Shown: positions 1 through 9,972, counted from the first letter of the stretch. The stretch is DNA of 64,000 nucleotides from Jatrophihabitans sp. GAS493 (GCF_900230215.1 NZ_LT907982.1:372001-436000), one strand, 5' to 3'. The notes: generated by a model not told the origin, from the letters alone. Numbers and translations: made by a program.

Positions 1-318
1 GTCGTGCACCGCGGCCTCGGTGACCCGGAACGAACGTCCCACTCGTACCGCGGGCAGTTCACCGCCGTGGACCATGCGGTAGACCGTCATCTTGGACACC
101 CGCATCACGGCGGCGACCTCGGCCACGGTCAGGAACCGCACATCCGAGAGACCGTCACTGATGACTCGAGCCGAGTCTGCCTTGCGCATCTCGGAGGGCG
201 GCGCGCCGATCTCCTGTTCCGCGCCGGAGGACTTGCGCGTTTTGGGCGCGCCGGAACCGGCCACCTTCCGCGCACCGGCACCGGTGGCAGCCTTGTGAGC
301 TGGTGGGGTCGTGCTCAT
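1..318 (-). CDS. BldC/excisionase-type helix-turn-helix protein (partial)
   Basis: Small DNA-binding protein whose C-terminus lies outside the window; 106 codons are visible. Residues 1-60 are a low-complexity Ala/Ser/Lys-rich arm. After that comes a MerR-like excisionase fold with the typical run FLTVAEVAAVMRVSKMTVY and then GELPAVRVGRSFRV, which matches the small regulators related to BldC. The ATG at 316-318 is the first in-frame start. In mycobacteria a similar short HTH gene sits beside proC, which agrees with the neighbour here. Such proteins act as developmental or stress regulators in some actinobacteria; the target in this organism is unknown. Confidence 0.85.
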   Translation of the reverse strand, partial: MSTTPPAHKAATGAGARKVAGSGAPKTRKSSGAEQEIGAPPSEMRKADSARVISDGLSDVRFLTVAEVAAVMRVSKMTVYRMVHGGELPAVRVGRSFRVTEAAVHD

Positions 319-466
319 AGTTCACCTAGACCTTCGGCACGCGTCAGTGCGCTGGCTTCCCCACCAGCGAACGGGACACGCACGTGCTGGGAGAAGATTA
401 GCGGTACTGGAGTGACTATGCGATACCTGTGAGACACCAGTTTCTCAAAACCGCACAATTCGTCAC

Positions 467-1291
467 CTATCCGCGACCTAATTCACGACTGCGCAGGCAG
501 GCGGCCTCGATCGCCGAAAGCAACGCCGCCCGCACCCCGTGGTTCTCCAGTTCGCGAATTGCGGCGATCGTCGTGCCGCCCGGGCTGGTTACCGCCTCCC
601 GTAGCTGCACCGGGTGCTCGCCGGAGTCGCGCAGCATCACCGCCGAGCCGATCGCGGTCTGCACGATGAGCTGCGCGGAGAGCGCCCGCGGCAGGCCGAG
701 CAGAATCCCGGCATCGATCATCGCCTCGACCAGGAAGAAGAAGTAGGCCGGTCCACTGCCGGAGAGGGCGGTGACGGCATCCAGTTGGCTCTCCGGCACG
801 TGCACGACCTGGCCAACGGCGAGGAGCAACGCCTCAGCGACGGCCAGGTGGTCGGCATCGGCATGCGCGCCCGGGGAGATGGCGGTGATCGCCTCGTCGA
901 CGAGGGCCGGCGTGTTCGGCATACAGCGCACCACGGCGACCCCGGCGGGGAGCCCGGCCTCGAGCTTGGCCGTGGTGATACCGGCCGCCACCGAGACGAT
1001 GATGTGTCGGGGTTCGGCGTACTGGTGGATATCGGCGAGGAGCGTCTCGATGTCCTGCGGCTTCACCGCCAGCACGATGGTGTCGGCGAAGGCGAACACC
1101 TCCGCGTAGTCGGTTACCTCGATGCCGTACGTGCGGGCCAGGTAGACGGCTCGCTCCGGGTACTTCTCGACGACCTGCAGCCGATCTGGCGTCAGCGTCT
1201 CGCGCAGCAGCCCGGACAGCAGCGCCTCGCCGATCTTCCCGCCCCCGAGGATGGCGACGTTGCCGCGAAGTACCGGTTTGACAGTGGACAT
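467..1291 (-). CDS. proC: Pyrroline-5-carboxylate reductase
   Basis: Cytosolic enzyme that reduces 1-pyrroline-5-carboxylate to L-proline with NAD(P)H, the last step of proline synthesis. The product is 274 aa, the usual family length. The N-terminal Rossmann motif GGGKIG is at residues 16-21. The C-terminal dimerisation domain carries the ProC signature ALSGSGPAYFFFLVEAM. The ATG at 1289-1291 starts MSTVKPVL directly before the Rossmann fold; a longer in-frame extension to 1543 is Arg-rich and unlikely to be translated. Neighbours match the mycobacterial proC cluster (HTH regulator on one side, isomerase and Ppx on the other). Confidence 0.96.
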   Translation of the reverse strand: MSTVKPVLRGNVAILGGGKIGEALLSGLLRETLTPDRLQVVEKYPERAVYLARTYGIEVTDYAEVFAFADTIVLAVKPQDIETLLADIHQYAEPRHIIVSVAAGITTAKLEAGLPAGVAVVRCMPNTPALVDEAITAISPGAHADADHLAVAEALLLAVGQVVHVPESQLDAVTALSGSGPAYFFFLVEAMIDAGILLGLPRALSAQLIVQTAIGSAVMLRDSGEHPVQLREAVTSPGGTTIAAIRELENHGVRAALLSAIEAACLRSRELGRG

Positions 1292-2141
1292 GCTGCGACC
1301 TCCGACCGTGGCTGCCGACGGAGCGCGCGACAGCGGAATTGACGTTAGCCTGAGCCTAATCAGCAGCCGCTGCGGCGCCCGGCACTGCGATATATTCGCC
1401 AGTACGGCAGGGCGAGCGGCGAACTGGAGGAGCAAGATTAGGTCGAGCGCACGCGGAGGGCTCAACTCGAGCTGCTCACTCGCCGCATGGCGCACTGCCG
1501 GCACGCGCCAGCCGGTTCGTCGCTTCGAGTTCGACGACGCCACCCATCAGCGACACCTGGCTCGCCCGTCGGCACTGCAGCTGGCCGGTTCACCAGCCCG
1601 ACTTCCGCGGGCCCTGCCCGCACGCTTCGCGGCCGCCGACGCGTCGGCGATTCGCACCGTGAGCCGACCCCGCTCCCCCGCCCGTCCGGGCGGCACGCGC
1701 ACCGCGGCTCCATCGGCGCGCCGACGTCTGCGACGGCAGGCCGACGCCGCCCAGCGCCGACAACTACCCCCCGATGAGCGCGCCTGGTCGATCGCTGGAC
1801 AGGTCCGCCGACAGGGCGCCCGACGCGGCGTCCGGCCACTCCCGCCGCGCGCCCGCACCCGCCGCCCGGCCCGGCGCGCGCAGCCGCCGGTAAGCCGGCC
1901 GGTCGATACGCCGATCCGGGCAGCCATGCGCTTCACCCGACCCCGGTCAGAGATCGAGGTGGGCCTACCCGGGGCGGCCTTACCGGCGCTCCGCCGTCCG
2001 GCCCATGCGCTACCGACCCCGGTCTCGAAGGCGCGGGACGCAATCACCCTGGCCTGGATACCTCGACTCACCGCGGCCACCGGGGCACTCCGGCGGCCCT
2101 CCGTGCCGCACCCTACGAACCCGACGGTGGAGACCTCCCCG
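1292..2141. other. Long GC-rich interval with no gene called
   Basis: About 850 bases lie between the proC start and the chosen start of the next gene. All frames stay open over long stretches because of the extreme GC content, but the translations are Arg/Pro/Ala-rich and poor in Asp, Glu, Val and Ile, as non-coding frames are. An upstream extension of the following membrane protein would run through part of it. No RNA gene or repeat was recognised. The first bases must hold the proC promoter. Confidence 0.4.
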
Positions 2142-3629
2142 ATGAGCCCGACGGTGGAACCGTCCGTAGAACTTGCCGATGGGGCGGAGACACCACAGCC
2201 GGCCCAAGTCGACCGGCCGGCCGCCGCCGCGGCAATGGCCGCCCTCGCCGCCGGCCAGGGAGAGTCGAGCGTCCCGGTGCAGCGCCGGCGGCCGAATCAT
2301 CGCGCGCCCAGCGGCCGACGGGCCGCGGCAAGGGCCAACAAGTCGGCCGGGTCAGCTGAGGCGACTGTGCCGGTTGAGGGAACGGGGCCGGAGGGAACGG
2401 GACCGGTTGAGGTGCTCCCCGACGAGCGGGTGAGCCGCTTCGAACCGATCACCCCGCCTCAGCTCATCGCGCCGGTCATACAACCGGTCGAGGAGCTACC
2501 GACCCCGCTGGCTACACCGGCTCTGAGCACAGCCCCGCCCCTCGGAGCTGGGCCGCCGATGCCTGCTCCGACCTACCCGACGCCCAAACCGCTGGCCGAC
2601 CTGGTGCAGTTCGCCCCCTTCGCCGACCTCCCCGAGACGACCACACCGCCGGCCGCTCCCACGCGACCGCCCGCGCCGCCGGTTGAAGCGCCGCCGGCCG
2701 CACCGGAACCCCCTGCGCCGGCAGCTCGGGCGCCGCGGTCCAAGTCCCCGGCGCGCCGCCGGGCGGCCGAGCCCAACGCGTGGCTGCAGCGCCTCGCCCT
2801 GGCCGGGCTGGGCCTGGTTGTGCTCGTCCTCGGGGCAGTGCTGGTCGCCGTCGCCTTCCACGCGAACGGCGGGCCGCAGAACGGCATCAGGCCGCCGACG
2901 TCCGTGCCGTCGGCTACCACCAGCCCGAGCCCAACCCCGACCCCACCACCGACCTCCGGGCAGTCCGACGCCGCCGACTGGATCACGGCGAACCTCGCCA
3001 AGGAAAGCCGTATCACGGCCGAACCGGCCGTGGTGCCGCTACTCACCGACGCGGGCTTCAGCAGCGTCCGCAGCACCACCGACTACGCCGACCGGGGCGT
3101 CGGTGAGTACCTCGTCGCCAGCAACGCCGCACGCACGGCCAGCGGCACCGACCCGACTCTCGCCGCCGCGCTCAACGGCTCGGTGGCGCTGGCCCGCTTC
3201 GGCGACGGCGATGACCCGACCGATGTCCGGACGGTGCTGAACCGGAGCGCAGGCGCAATCGACGCCCAGCGCTCGGCCGATCAGAGTCAGCGCCGCAGTG
3301 TTGGCGCCGAACTGGCGGCCAACCCACAGGTGATCACCTCCGCGACCGTCCACTCGCAGCTGACCGACGGGATCCTCGATATCCGGGCCGCGACCGTGCT
3401 GGACCAACTGGCGGCGCAGAATCCGGTGAATCTGCTCAGCATCGACCCGGTGACCGCAGAGACACGCGCCGGTATGCCGGCGCGGCAGATCACCATCTCC
3501 ACGGCCCAGACCTCAAGCCTGATCGCCGCCGTGCGGGCGCTACCGGCGGCTCTGCAGCCCACTCAGTTCATCGCCAACGCCACCGGCGGTCAGCTGGTCT
3601 GGCCGGTTGAATTCGCCCCTCAAGTCTGA
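2142..3629 (+). CDS. Pro-rich single-pass membrane protein of unknown function
   Basis: Predicted 495-aa protein. Residues 1-200 are a disordered Pro/Ala/Glu-rich cytoplasmic arm ending in a basic patch (SKSPARRRAA). One membrane helix follows (LALAGLGLVVLVLGAVLVAV). After a Ser/Thr/Pro linker comes an extracytoplasmic domain of about 230 residues. The ATG at 2142 is preceded by a GGTGGAG-like ribosome site; the frame is open back to 1251, so a longer N-terminus cannot be excluded. It lies between proC and the isomerase, where mycobacteria also keep uncharacterised membrane proteins. The extracytoplasmic domain matches no family I know. Confidence 0.75.
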   Translation: MSPTVEPSVELADGAETPQPAQVDRPAAAAAMAALAAGQGESSVPVQRRRPNHRAPSGRRAAARANKSAGSAEATVPVEGTGPEGTGPVEVLPDERVSRFEPITPPQLIAPVIQPVEELPTPLATPALSTAPPLGAGPPMPAPTYPTPKPLADLVQFAPFADLPETTTPPAAPTRPPAPPVEAPPAAPEPPAPAARAPRSKSPARRRAAEPNAWLQRLALAGLGLVVLVLGAVLVAVAFHANGGPQNGIRPPTSVPSATTSPSPTPTPPPTSGQSDAADWITANLAKESRITAEPAVVPLLTDAGFSSVRSTTDYADRGVGEYLVASNAARTASGTDPTLAAALNGSVALARFGDGDDPTDVRTVLNRSAGAIDAQRSADQSQRRSVGAELAANPQVITSATVHSQLTDGILDIRAATVLDQLAAQNPVNLLSIDPVTAETRAGMPARQITISTAQTSSLIAAVRALPAALQPTQFIANATGGQLVWPVEFAPQV

Positions 3630-3663
3630 GTCGGTCTGAGGCGGCCGCGAACCGAACCCCGGC

Positions 3664-4485
3664 CTAGGCGGGGGCCTTCACCAGATGCAATCGGCAGAAG
3701 GCCAGTGCCTCGGCGAGATCCGTCTCCCGCTCGAAGCGATCCACCGCCTTTCGAGTGTTTACCTCGACGATCACGTGGCCGGTGAAGCTACCGGCCGCGA
3801 CCCGTTCGAGCACCTGCGCGCAGGGCTGCGTTCCGCGGCCGGGCACCAGATGCTCGTCCTTGTTGAGGCCGGTGCCGTCGGCAATGTGCAGGTGGGCCAG
3901 CCGGTCGCCCATCGCGTCCAGCATCGCTATCGCATCCGACTGCGAGACGGCCGAATGTGAGAGGTCCAGGGTGTAGTCGCGGTACGGATCCTCCTCGGCG
4001 GCGACGTCCCAGGAGGGCTCGTAGGCACTCATGGTGCGCCCCCGCACCCGCAGCGGAAACATGTTCTCGACCGCGAACCGGACATCCGTCTCGTTGGCCA
4101 TCTGTTCTATACCGCTGTGGAAGCGCCGCGAGTAGTCACGCTGCCAGCGAAACGGCGGGTGGACGACCACGGTCTGGGCGCCCAGTAGTTCGGCCGCCGC
4201 CTTCGCCTTCTGCAGCTTCACCCACGGGTCCGGCGACCAGACCCGTTGGGTGATGATCAGACAAGGTGCGTGCACGGCCAGGATCGGCATCGAATAGTGC
4301 TCGGAGAGTCTGCGCAGCGCTGACGGGTCCTGGCTCACCGGATCGGTCCAGACCATCACCTCAACGCCGTCATACCCTAGTTTTGCTGCCAATTCGAAGG
4401 CCGCCGCAGTAGTCTCCGGATAGACCGAGGCGGTCGAGAGACCGACGCGGGAGTGTGACACGCGCAGCGCCCGCGACCTCGTCAT
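3664..4485 (-). CDS. Sugar phosphate isomerase/epimerase-like TIM-barrel protein
   Basis: Member of the xylose-isomerase-like TIM-barrel family (AP endonuclease 2 / sugar isomerase superfamily); substrate unknown. The 273-aa product shows strand motifs with likely metal ligands: [11 protein letters not shown] at the N-terminus, [36 protein letters not shown] and VIVEVN. The start is placed at the ATG 4483-4485; a GTG at 4503 would add six residues. It sits head-to-tail with the ppx homologue, as in mycobacteria. Function in cell-envelope or osmolyte metabolism would be speculation. Confidence 0.85.
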   Translation of the reverse strand: MTRSRALRVSHSRVGLSTASVYPETTAAAFELAAKLGYDGVEVMVWTDPVSQDPSALRRLSEHYSMPILAVHAPCLIITQRVWSPDPWVKLQKAKAAAELLGAQTVVVHPPFRWQRDYSRRFHSGIEQMANETDVRFAVENMFPLRVRGRTMSAYEPSWDVAAEEDPYRDYTLDLSHSAVSQSDAIAMLDAMGDRLAHLHIADGTGLNKDEHLVPGRGTQPCAQVLERVAAGSFTGHVIVEVNTRKAVDRFERETDLAEALAFCRLHLVKAPA

Positions 4486-4543
4486 GTCTGCAAGATTAGT
4501 CACGCCGCCCCGCGCCGGCCCAGAGCGGTCAGCCGCGGCGGCA

Positions 4544-5467
4544 TCAGAGTTGATCGATGCGTTGCAGGATCACACCTTCACGCAGCGCCCACGGCGACAG
4601 CTTCAGTTGATCCACTCCGAGCGCGTCCATCGCGGCGGCCGCGACGACCGCGCCGGCCAGCGTCTGATGCGAGCGGCTCGCGCTGACGCCGTCCAGTTCG
4701 GCCAGGTCGGTTGAGCTCATCCGCGAGATGAAGGAGGTCACCTGACGCAGCCCGTCGCGGGTGATCACCCGTGGCGTGCGCGGTCCCGCCGACGATGGTG
4801 CCGCACCGGCCAACCGGGCCAGTGTCCGGAACGTCTTACTGGAGGCCACCACGTGATCGGCTGGCCCGGAGGCCAGCAACCGGGACGACGGCTCAGCCAG
4901 CTCGGCATCGACGAACTCACGCAGGGCCGCGATCTTCGACTTGCTGGGCGGATCGGAGGGGAACCATTCGCGGGTCAACCGCCCGGCTCCGAGCGGGACC
5001 GAGAGGGCCACGTCCGGTACCTCTCCGGCCCCGGCCCCCAACTCGAAGGAGCCGCCACCGATGTCCAGACAGATGAGTTTCCCGGCGCTCCAACCGACCC
5101 AGCGACGCACGGCCAGAAAGGTCAGCCGGGCCTCCTCGTCTCCGGAGAGGACCACCATGTCGATGCCGGCCTCGATGCGGACCCGGTCCAGTACCTCGGC
5201 CGAGTTGCGGGCGTCCCGCACGGCCGAGGTGGCGAAGGCGAGCACCTCGTCGCAGTCCAGCTCCTTGGCCTGGCGGAGCGCTCCGAGACTTGCCCCGACC
5301 AGCGCGTCCGCTCCCTCACGAACCAGATCGCCGCGTTTGTCGATATGTTCGGCCAGTCGCAGCACGCTCTTGCGGGATAGCTGCGGGGTCGGCTCGGCAC
5401 CCCGGTGCGCGTCCACGACCAGCAGGTGGACGGTATTGGAGCCGACATCGAGCACGCCAAGTCGCAT
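4544..5467 (-). CDS. ppx: Ppx/GppA family exopolyphosphatase
   Basis: Actin-fold phosphatase acting on polyphosphate or pppGpp. The 307-aa length matches the short actinobacterial Ppx proteins that consist of the two ASKHA domains only, without the extra helical C-terminal domains of the E. coli enzyme. The first phosphate loop is [14 protein letters not shown] at residues 6-19, and the second is [11 protein letters not shown] in the middle. The ATG at 5465-5467 is the only good start. Close to the senX3-regX3-phoU genes, so a link to phosphate storage is plausible from context. Exopolyphosphatase versus pppGpp hydrolase cannot be settled from sequence. Confidence 0.9.
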   Translation of the reverse strand: MRLGVLDVGSNTVHLLVVDAHRGAEPTPQLSRKSVLRLAEHIDKRGDLVREGADALVGASLGALRQAKELDCDEVLAFATSAVRDARNSAEVLDRVRIEAGIDMVVLSGDEEARLTFLAVRRWVGWSAGKLICLDIGGGSFELGAGAGEVPDVALSVPLGAGRLTREWFPSDPPSKSKIAALREFVDAELAEPSSRLLASGPADHVVASSKTFRTLARLAGAAPSSAGPRTPRVITRDGLRQVTSFISRMSSTDLAELDGVSASRSHQTLAGAVVAAAAMDALGVDQLKLSPWALREGVILQRIDQL

Positions 5468-5544
5468 GCCCCGAGCCTATCCGGTGATAGTTGCCAACGT
5501 GTGGCGCCGCCGCTGCGGCAACGAGGTTGACTACTCTCGTCGAT

Positions 5545-6387
5545 GTGCGCACTCAGCTACCCGTGATCTCTCCGGCCGTCACTCCCGAGGTTCCGCTCGA
5601 CTTCGCGCGGGAGTGGATCGAATTTCAAGACCCGGCCGACGCGGCCCATTGGATCAAGGCCGACCTCACCTGGCTCTGCTCGCGTTGGACCTGCATCTTC
5701 GGCCGCGGTTGCCAGGGCGTCATCGAGGGGCGGGCCGACGACGGCTGCTGCAGCCACGGCGCCTTCTTCTCCGACGACGACGACGAGCGCCGGGTCAAGC
5801 AGTTCGCCGCGATGCTCACTCCGGACACCTGGGAGTACTACCCAGAGGGGACGAAGAAGAGCGGCAAGCTGGCCATCAGCGAGAAGGACAGCGTCGGAGA
5901 CGACGAGGGGCGGCGCCGCACGCGCACCGTCGACGGCGCCTGCATCTTCCTGAATCGTCCGGGTTTTGCTGGTGGTGAGGGTTGCTCACTGCACGCCCTG
6001 GCGCTTCGGGAGGGGCTGCACCCGCTCGACACCAAACCCGAAGTCTGCTGGCAGCTTCCGGTGCGCCGGGCGCAGGACTGGGTCGACCGGCCGGACGAGA
6101 CACGCATCCTCGTCTCGACGGTGAGCGAGTTCGACCGCCGCGGCTGGGGCGAGGGCGGCCACGACCTGCACTGGTACTGCACGTCCTCACCGGACGCCCA
6201 CGTCGGCTCCGAGCCGCTCTACATCTCCTACGGCCCGGAGCTCACCGCGCTGATCGGCGCGCTGGCCTACCGCGAACTGGCCGCGATCTGCGAGCGGCGG
6301 TTGGCCATCGGTCTGGTCGCCGAGCACCCGGCCACCAGCAAGGCCCGGGAGCTCGGCCTCAAGGCCCAGCCCTCCCCCTGGGACTGA
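5545..6387 (+). CDS. Conserved Cys-rich protein of unknown function
   Basis: About 280 aa, hydrophilic, with a striking set of cysteines. The cluster [14 protein letters not shown] with a nearby GCCSHG is in the first quarter, and further Cys residues occur in [21 protein letters not shown] and HWYCTS. The pattern suggests a metal or Fe-S site, but no ligand set can be proven. A gene of this type lies next to senX3-regX3 and ppx in mycobacteria too, so it belongs to the conserved core. A GTG at 5545 is preferred; TTG codons at 5491 and 5527 are in frame alternatives. It starts divergently from ppx. Confidence 0.8.
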   Translation: MRTQLPVISPAVTPEVPLDFAREWIEFQDPADAAHWIKADLTWLCSRWTCIFGRGCQGVIEGRADDGCCSHGAFFSDDDDERRVKQFAAMLTPDTWEYYPEGTKKSGKLAISEKDSVGDDEGRRRTRTVDGACIFLNRPGFAGGEGCSLHALALREGLHPLDTKPEVCWQLPVRRAQDWVDRPDETRILVSTVSEFDRRGWGEGGHDLHWYCTSSPDAHVGSEPLYISYGPELTALIGALAYRELAAICERRLAIGLVAEHPATSKARELGLKAQPSPWD

Positions 6388-6429
6388 GCCACCGCACCCC
6401 TCAAACCGCCGGCAACCGCAAACGGCCGG

Positions 6430-7110
6430 CTAGACCTCGAACTTGTAGCCGAGCCCACGAACGGTGACCAGGTGCTTCGGGCTGGCCGGATCCGGTTCGA
6501 CCTTGCTCCGCAGCCGCTTGACGTGCACATCGAGGGTCTTGGTGTCACCGACGTAGTCGGCACCCCAGACCCGGTCGATGAGCTGCCCGCGGGTCAGCAC
6601 CCGTCCGGAGTTGCGAATGAGCAGCTCCAGCAGATCGAACTCCTTCAACGGCAGGGACACCTGATTGCCGTCGACGGTGACAGTGTGCCGCTCGATGTCG
6701 ATGCGCACCGGCCCTGCCTCGAGCGCGGTGCTGACCAATTCGTCCGGCTCGCCGCCGCGGCGCAGCACGGCTCGGATGCGGGCCACCAGCTCCCGCGAGG
6801 AGAACGGTTTGGTGACGTAGTCATCGGCGCCGAGTTCGAGGCCGACCACCTTGTCGACCTCGCCGTCGCGGGCGGTCACGATGATGATCGGGACGTTCGA
6901 ACGCTGCCGGATGGCCCGGCACACCTCGGTGCCCGAGAGCCCCGGAAGCATCAGGTCGAGCAGTACCAGATCGGTCCCGTCGCGCTCGAAGATCGCCAGT
7001 GCGTCCGGCCCGTTCTCGGCGACGGCAACCTCATAGCCTTCGCGCCGCAGCATGTATGAGAGCGCGTCGGAGAACGACTCCTCGTCCTCCACGACCAATA
7101 CCCGCGTCAC
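6430..7110 (-). CDS. regX3: Response regulator RegX3/PhoP-type (phosphate)
   Basis: OmpR-family regulator of 226 aa. The receiver domain has all key residues: acidic pocket E8/D9, phospho-acceptor D52 (VLLDLMLPG), T79 and K101 (VTKPFS). A winged-helix domain follows (DVHVKRLRSK, VRGLGYKF). It is encoded with a four-base overlap downstream of the SenX3 kinase and beside phoU, the arrangement of the actinobacterial phosphate-starvation system. Expected targets are PHO boxes such as those described at 8.4 kb and 61 kb. Orthology to mycobacterial RegX3 and streptomycete PhoP is well supported by context. Confidence 0.95.
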   Translation of the reverse strand: MTRVLVVEDEESFSDALSYMLRREGYEVAVAENGPDALAIFERDGTDLVLLDLMLPGLSGTEVCRAIRQRSNVPIIIVTARDGEVDKVVGLELGADDYVTKPFSSRELVARIRAVLRRGGEPDELVSTALEAGPVRIDIERHTVTVDGNQVSLPLKEFDLLELLIRNSGRVLTRGQLIDRVWGADYVGDTKTLDVHVKRLRSKVEPDPASPKHLVTVRGLGYKFEV

Positions 7111-8348
7111 ACAGATCCCTTCGTCATTTGCTCGGTGTTGATGCTGTCAACGGCTGGTTCGCCGCTGTCTTGCAGTGTTGGCAGCCGGATGGTGAAGGTC
7201 GAGCCCGCACCCTCCACGCTCCAGACAGAGATGGTGCCGCCGTGGTTGGTGGCGACGTGCTTCACGATGGCCAGCCCGAGGCCGGTACCGCCGGTGGCCC
7301 GCGACCGGGCCGGGTCCACCCGGTAGAACCGCTCGAAGACCCGCGCCAGATCGGACTCGGCCAGCCCGATGCCCTGATCGCTCACCGAGATCTCGACGCA
7401 CGGCTTCGCCTCCGCGTCGCGCCCCAGCCGGGCACTGAGCGCGACCCGGGTGCCACGGGGCGAGTAGGCAATCGCGTTGTCGACCAGGTTGGCGACCGCG
7501 GTCGTCAACTGACCCTCGTTGCCCCGGACTTTCAGATCCCCGACGCTGCGCGAGATCACCTCGATGCCGGCCTGATCGGCGACGAGCCGGGTCCGGTCCT
7601 GGGCCTCGTCGAGGACGTCGGTGATGTCCACGCAGTCGCCACCGGGTAGCGGCTCGGCTCCCTGCAGCCGGGAGAGCTCGATCAGTTCGCGCACCAGGCG
7701 TCCCAGCCGGGCACCCTCGTGCTGCATGCGCCCGGCGAAGCGCTGCACCGCCTCGGGGTCGTCAGCCGCCTCCTGGACCGCCTCGGCCAGCAACGTCAAT
7801 GCCCCGACCGGCGTCTTGAGCTCATGCGACACGTTCGCCACGAAGTCACGGCGGACGTCCTCCAGGCGCCGGGTCTCGGAGACGTCGTCGAGCAGCAACG
7901 CGACCGCGGCGACGCGCTCCGGCGCCTGGGCGTCCGGTAGTGGCACCGCCGTCACGCTCAGCGCAATCGGCTCCCGGCCCAGCCGGTCCAGCGGGAGGTC
8001 GATCAGCCCTGTGCTGCTCCTAGCGCCGATCATGCAGTCGCGTACCAACTGGGTGAGCTCGTCGAAGTCCAGCCGGTCGGCGTTGAGCAGCCCCATAGAC
8101 CGCGCCGCCGGATTGGCCAGGATCACCTGCTCGGACCGGTTCACCACGATCACGGCGTTACTCAGCGCGTTGATCACCAGCGACGGGAGCTGATCGGCTG
8201 CGGCCGGCGTCTGGCTCACCTCGGTGACGGAGGCCGCAGTCGCCGCGGGCGCGTGCTTACGGGTCGATGCGAGGGCAAACCCGACAGCACCAACGGCCAC
8301 GCCCGCTGCAAGAGCGCAGCACACAGCAACGACTACGGTGAGCAGCAC
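7107..8348 (-). CDS. senX3: Sensor histidine kinase SenX3/PhoR-type
   Basis: Membrane histidine kinase of 413 aa that phosphorylates RegX3. One hydrophobic N-terminal segment lies at residues 3-28, followed by a PAS-like sensor region, then the HisKA box FVANVSHELKTPVG with H175. The ATPase domain has the N box NLVDNAIAYSP, G1 VSDQGIGL and G2 GGTGLGLAIVKH. The stop overlaps the regX3 start by four bases, so the two are translationally coupled. The promoter lies in the 157-bp gap shared with phoU, which contains PHO-box-like repeats, suggesting autoregulation. Confidence 0.95.
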   Translation of the reverse strand: MLLTVVVAVCCALAAGVAVGAVGFALASTRKHAPAATAASVTEVSQTPAAADQLPSLVINALSNAVIVVNRSEQVILANPAARSMGLLNADRLDFDELTQLVRDCMIGARSSTGLIDLPLDRLGREPIALSVTAVPLPDAQAPERVAAVALLLDDVSETRRLEDVRRDFVANVSHELKTPVGALTLLAEAVQEAADDPEAVQRFAGRMQHEGARLGRLVRELIELSRLQGAEPLPGGDCVDITDVLDEAQDRTRLVADQAGIEVISRSVGDLKVRGNEGQLTTAVANLVDNAIAYSPRGTRVALSARLGRDAEAKPCVEISVSDQGIGLAESDLARVFERFYRVDPARSRATGGTGLGLAIVKHVATNHGGTISVWSVEGAGSTFTIRLPTLQDSGEPAVDSINTEQMTKGSV

Positions 8349-8397
8349 ACTCCGATCGTACGTCCCGGCCCGGGGCCAAAGCTCAGTCCAAGGGCGT

Positions 8398-8452
8398 TGT
8401 CACGTCCTGTTCATCCAACAGACGACGCTCGTTCACCGAATGTCAGGACGCC
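8398..8452. promoter_or_regulatory. PHO-box-like 11-bp repeats between senX3 and phoU
   Basis: Units in an 11-bp register resemble GTTCACCNNNN, the direct-repeat unit bound by PhoP/RegX3-type regulators. TGTCACG is at 8398, GTTCATC at 8409, GTTCACC at 8431 and GTCAGGA at 8442; the unit at 8420 is degenerate. The spacing of the two good units is exactly 22 bp. The site lies in the divergent promoter region of senX3-regX3 and phoU, so feedback control by RegX3 is likely. Binding is inferred, not shown. Confidence 0.6.
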
Positions 8453-8505
8453 CGCGTCCGCTTGCCCCTATTCTGGAGGGGTCCGGGATTACCGAGAGGC
8501 TTGCA

Positions 8506-9174
8506 ATGCGCGATATTTACCACGACGAGTTGGATGACATCGGCAAGACGCTGGTCAAGATGTCCCACCTCGTCGCCACCAGCATGGAACGCGCCACCAA
8601 CGCGCTACTGGACGCCGACCTGGCCGGCGCCGAGCGCGTCATCTCCGACGACCCCGAGATCGACGCGCTGCGTGCCCTGACCGAGGAGCGCACCTTCCGC
8701 CTGGTCGCGCAGCAGCAGCCGGTGGCCACCGATCTGCGCGTGCTCGTCTCCGGTCTGCACCTGGTGGCCGACCTCGAGCGGATGGGCGACCTCGCCCTGC
8801 ACGTGGCGAAGGTGGCCCGGATGCGTTACCCGGAGATCGCCGTGCCGGTCGAACTGCGCGACGTCATCTCGCAGATGGGCTCAGTCGCCCTCTCCCTCGT
8901 CGAGAAGGTGGCCGACGTGATCGACGGCCGCGACATCGAGCTGGCGCAGGAGATCGAGAGCGAGGACGACTCGATGGACGCGCTGCACCGCAAGCTCTTC
9001 ACGCTGCTGCTCTCTCCCAACTGGTCGCACGGGGTTGAGGCGGCTATCGACATGACGCTGCTGGGCCGCTACTACGAGCGGTACGCCGATCACGCGGTGG
9101 CGGTGGCCCGGCGGGTCGTCTTCATCGTCACCGGCACCATGCCCGAGCCGCTGCACTCCAGCTCGGCCGTCTAG
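8506..9174 (+). CDS. phoU: Phosphate signalling protein PhoU
   Basis: Cytosolic metal-binding helical protein that couples the Pst transporter to the phosphate two-component system. The 222-aa product consists of two three-helix PhoU repeats; the conserved acidic motifs show as HLVADLERMGDLA in the first repeat and LLGRYYERYADHAV in the second. The ATG at 8506 follows a GAGAGG ribosome site; the frame is open further upstream but that stretch overlaps the PHO box. Divergent from senX3. The pst operon itself is at 61-64 kb. Confidence 0.95.
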   Translation: MRDIYHDELDDIGKTLVKMSHLVATSMERATNALLDADLAGAERVISDDPEIDALRALTEERTFRLVAQQQPVATDLRVLVSGLHLVADLERMGDLALHVAKVARMRYPEIAVPVELRDVISQMGSVALSLVEKVADVIDGRDIELAQEIESEDDSMDALHRKLFTLLLSPNWSHGVEAAIDMTLLGRYYERYADHAVAVARRVVFIVTGTMPEPLHSSSAV

Positions 9175-9185
9175 CCATCCGCTTC

Positions 9186-9221
9186 TGGCAAGGTCACCGG
9201 GAATCGCCGGTCACCTTGCCA
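9186..9221. terminator. Bidirectional terminator between phoU and gpmA
   Basis: A 15-nt arm at 9186-9200 and its complement at 9207-9221 pair at 14 of 15 positions around a six-base loop. It sits between two convergent genes and so can end transcription from either side. There is no clear U-tract, as is common in high-GC actinobacteria. Confidence 0.75.
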
Positions 9222-9228
9222 ACGGCGA

Positions 9229-9972
9229 TTACTTCTTGCCCTGGTTGGCCACCGCTTCGATCGCCGCCGAGGCGGCATCCGGGTCGAGGTACTGCCCCGG
9301 GCCGGTCGGCATGAACGTGGTCTCGTCCAGGTCGTAGCGCAGCGGGATGCCGGTGGGCACGTTGAGCCCCACGACCGCCTCATCGGTGAGCCCGTCCAGG
9401 TGCTTGATGAGTGCCCGCAGCGAGTTGCCGTGGGCGGCGATGAGCACCGTCCCGTTGCGCAGGTCGGGCACGATCGCGTCATACCAGTAGGGCAGCATCC
9501 GGGTGACGACGTCCTTGAGGCACTCGGTGCGCGGAACGGTCTCCAGGAGGTCGCGGTAGCGCCGGTCGAAGACCTGACTGAACTCGTCGTCGTCGGCCAG
9601 CGGCGGCGGCGGCACGTCGTAGGAACGGCGCCAGAGCATGAACTGCTCCTCGCCGAACTCATCGCGGACGGCGGCCTTGTCCTTGCCCTGCAGCGCGCCG
9701 TAGTGACGCTCGTTCAGCCGCCAGGAGCGGCGCACCGGCAGCCAGTGCAGCTCAGCGGTGTCCAGCGAGATCTGCGCGGTGCGGATCGCCCGGCGCAGCA
9801 GCGAGGTGTGCACCACCTCTGGGCGCAGGCTGTGCTCCAGCAGCAGCTCACCGCCCCGCTTCGCCTCAGCCTCCCCCTTGGCGGTGAGGTCGACGTCGAC
9901 CCAACCGGTGAAGAGGTTCTTCTGGTTCCAGTCGCTCTCGCCGTGGCGGAGCAGGATAAGAGTTGCGCTCAT
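9229..9972 (-). CDS. gpmA: 2,3-bisphosphoglycerate-dependent phosphoglycerate mutase
   Basis: Glycolytic enzyme interconverting 3- and 2-phosphoglycerate through a phosphohistidine. The 247-aa length is that of GpmA. The catalytic motif LRHGESDW places the nucleophile at H10, the acid/base is E88 in [11 protein letters not shown], and the second histidine is H181 in AAHGNS. The start [12 protein letters not shown] is preferred over a longer in-frame version to 10011. The position beside phoU/senX3 is conserved in mycobacteria. Confidence 0.95.
   Translation of the reverse strand: MSATLILLRHGESDWNQKNLFTGWVDVDLTAKGEAEAKRGGELLLEHSLRPEVVHTSLLRRAIRTAQISLDTAELHWLPVRRSWRLNERHYGALQGKDKAAVRDEFGEEQFMLWRRSYDVPPPPLADDDEFSQVFDRRYRDLLETVPRTECLKDVVTRMLPYWYDAIVPDLRNGTVLIAAHGNSLRALIKHLDGLTDEAVVGLNVPTGIPLRYDLDETTFMPTGPGQYLDPDAASAAIEAVANQGKK

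Noticed and set aside
1251-2141. Upstream extension of the Pro-rich membrane protein to a 792-aa product
   Set aside because: The translation is Arg/Pro/Ala-rich with few acidic residues, it overlaps the proC start, and a ribosome site supports the ATG at 2142.
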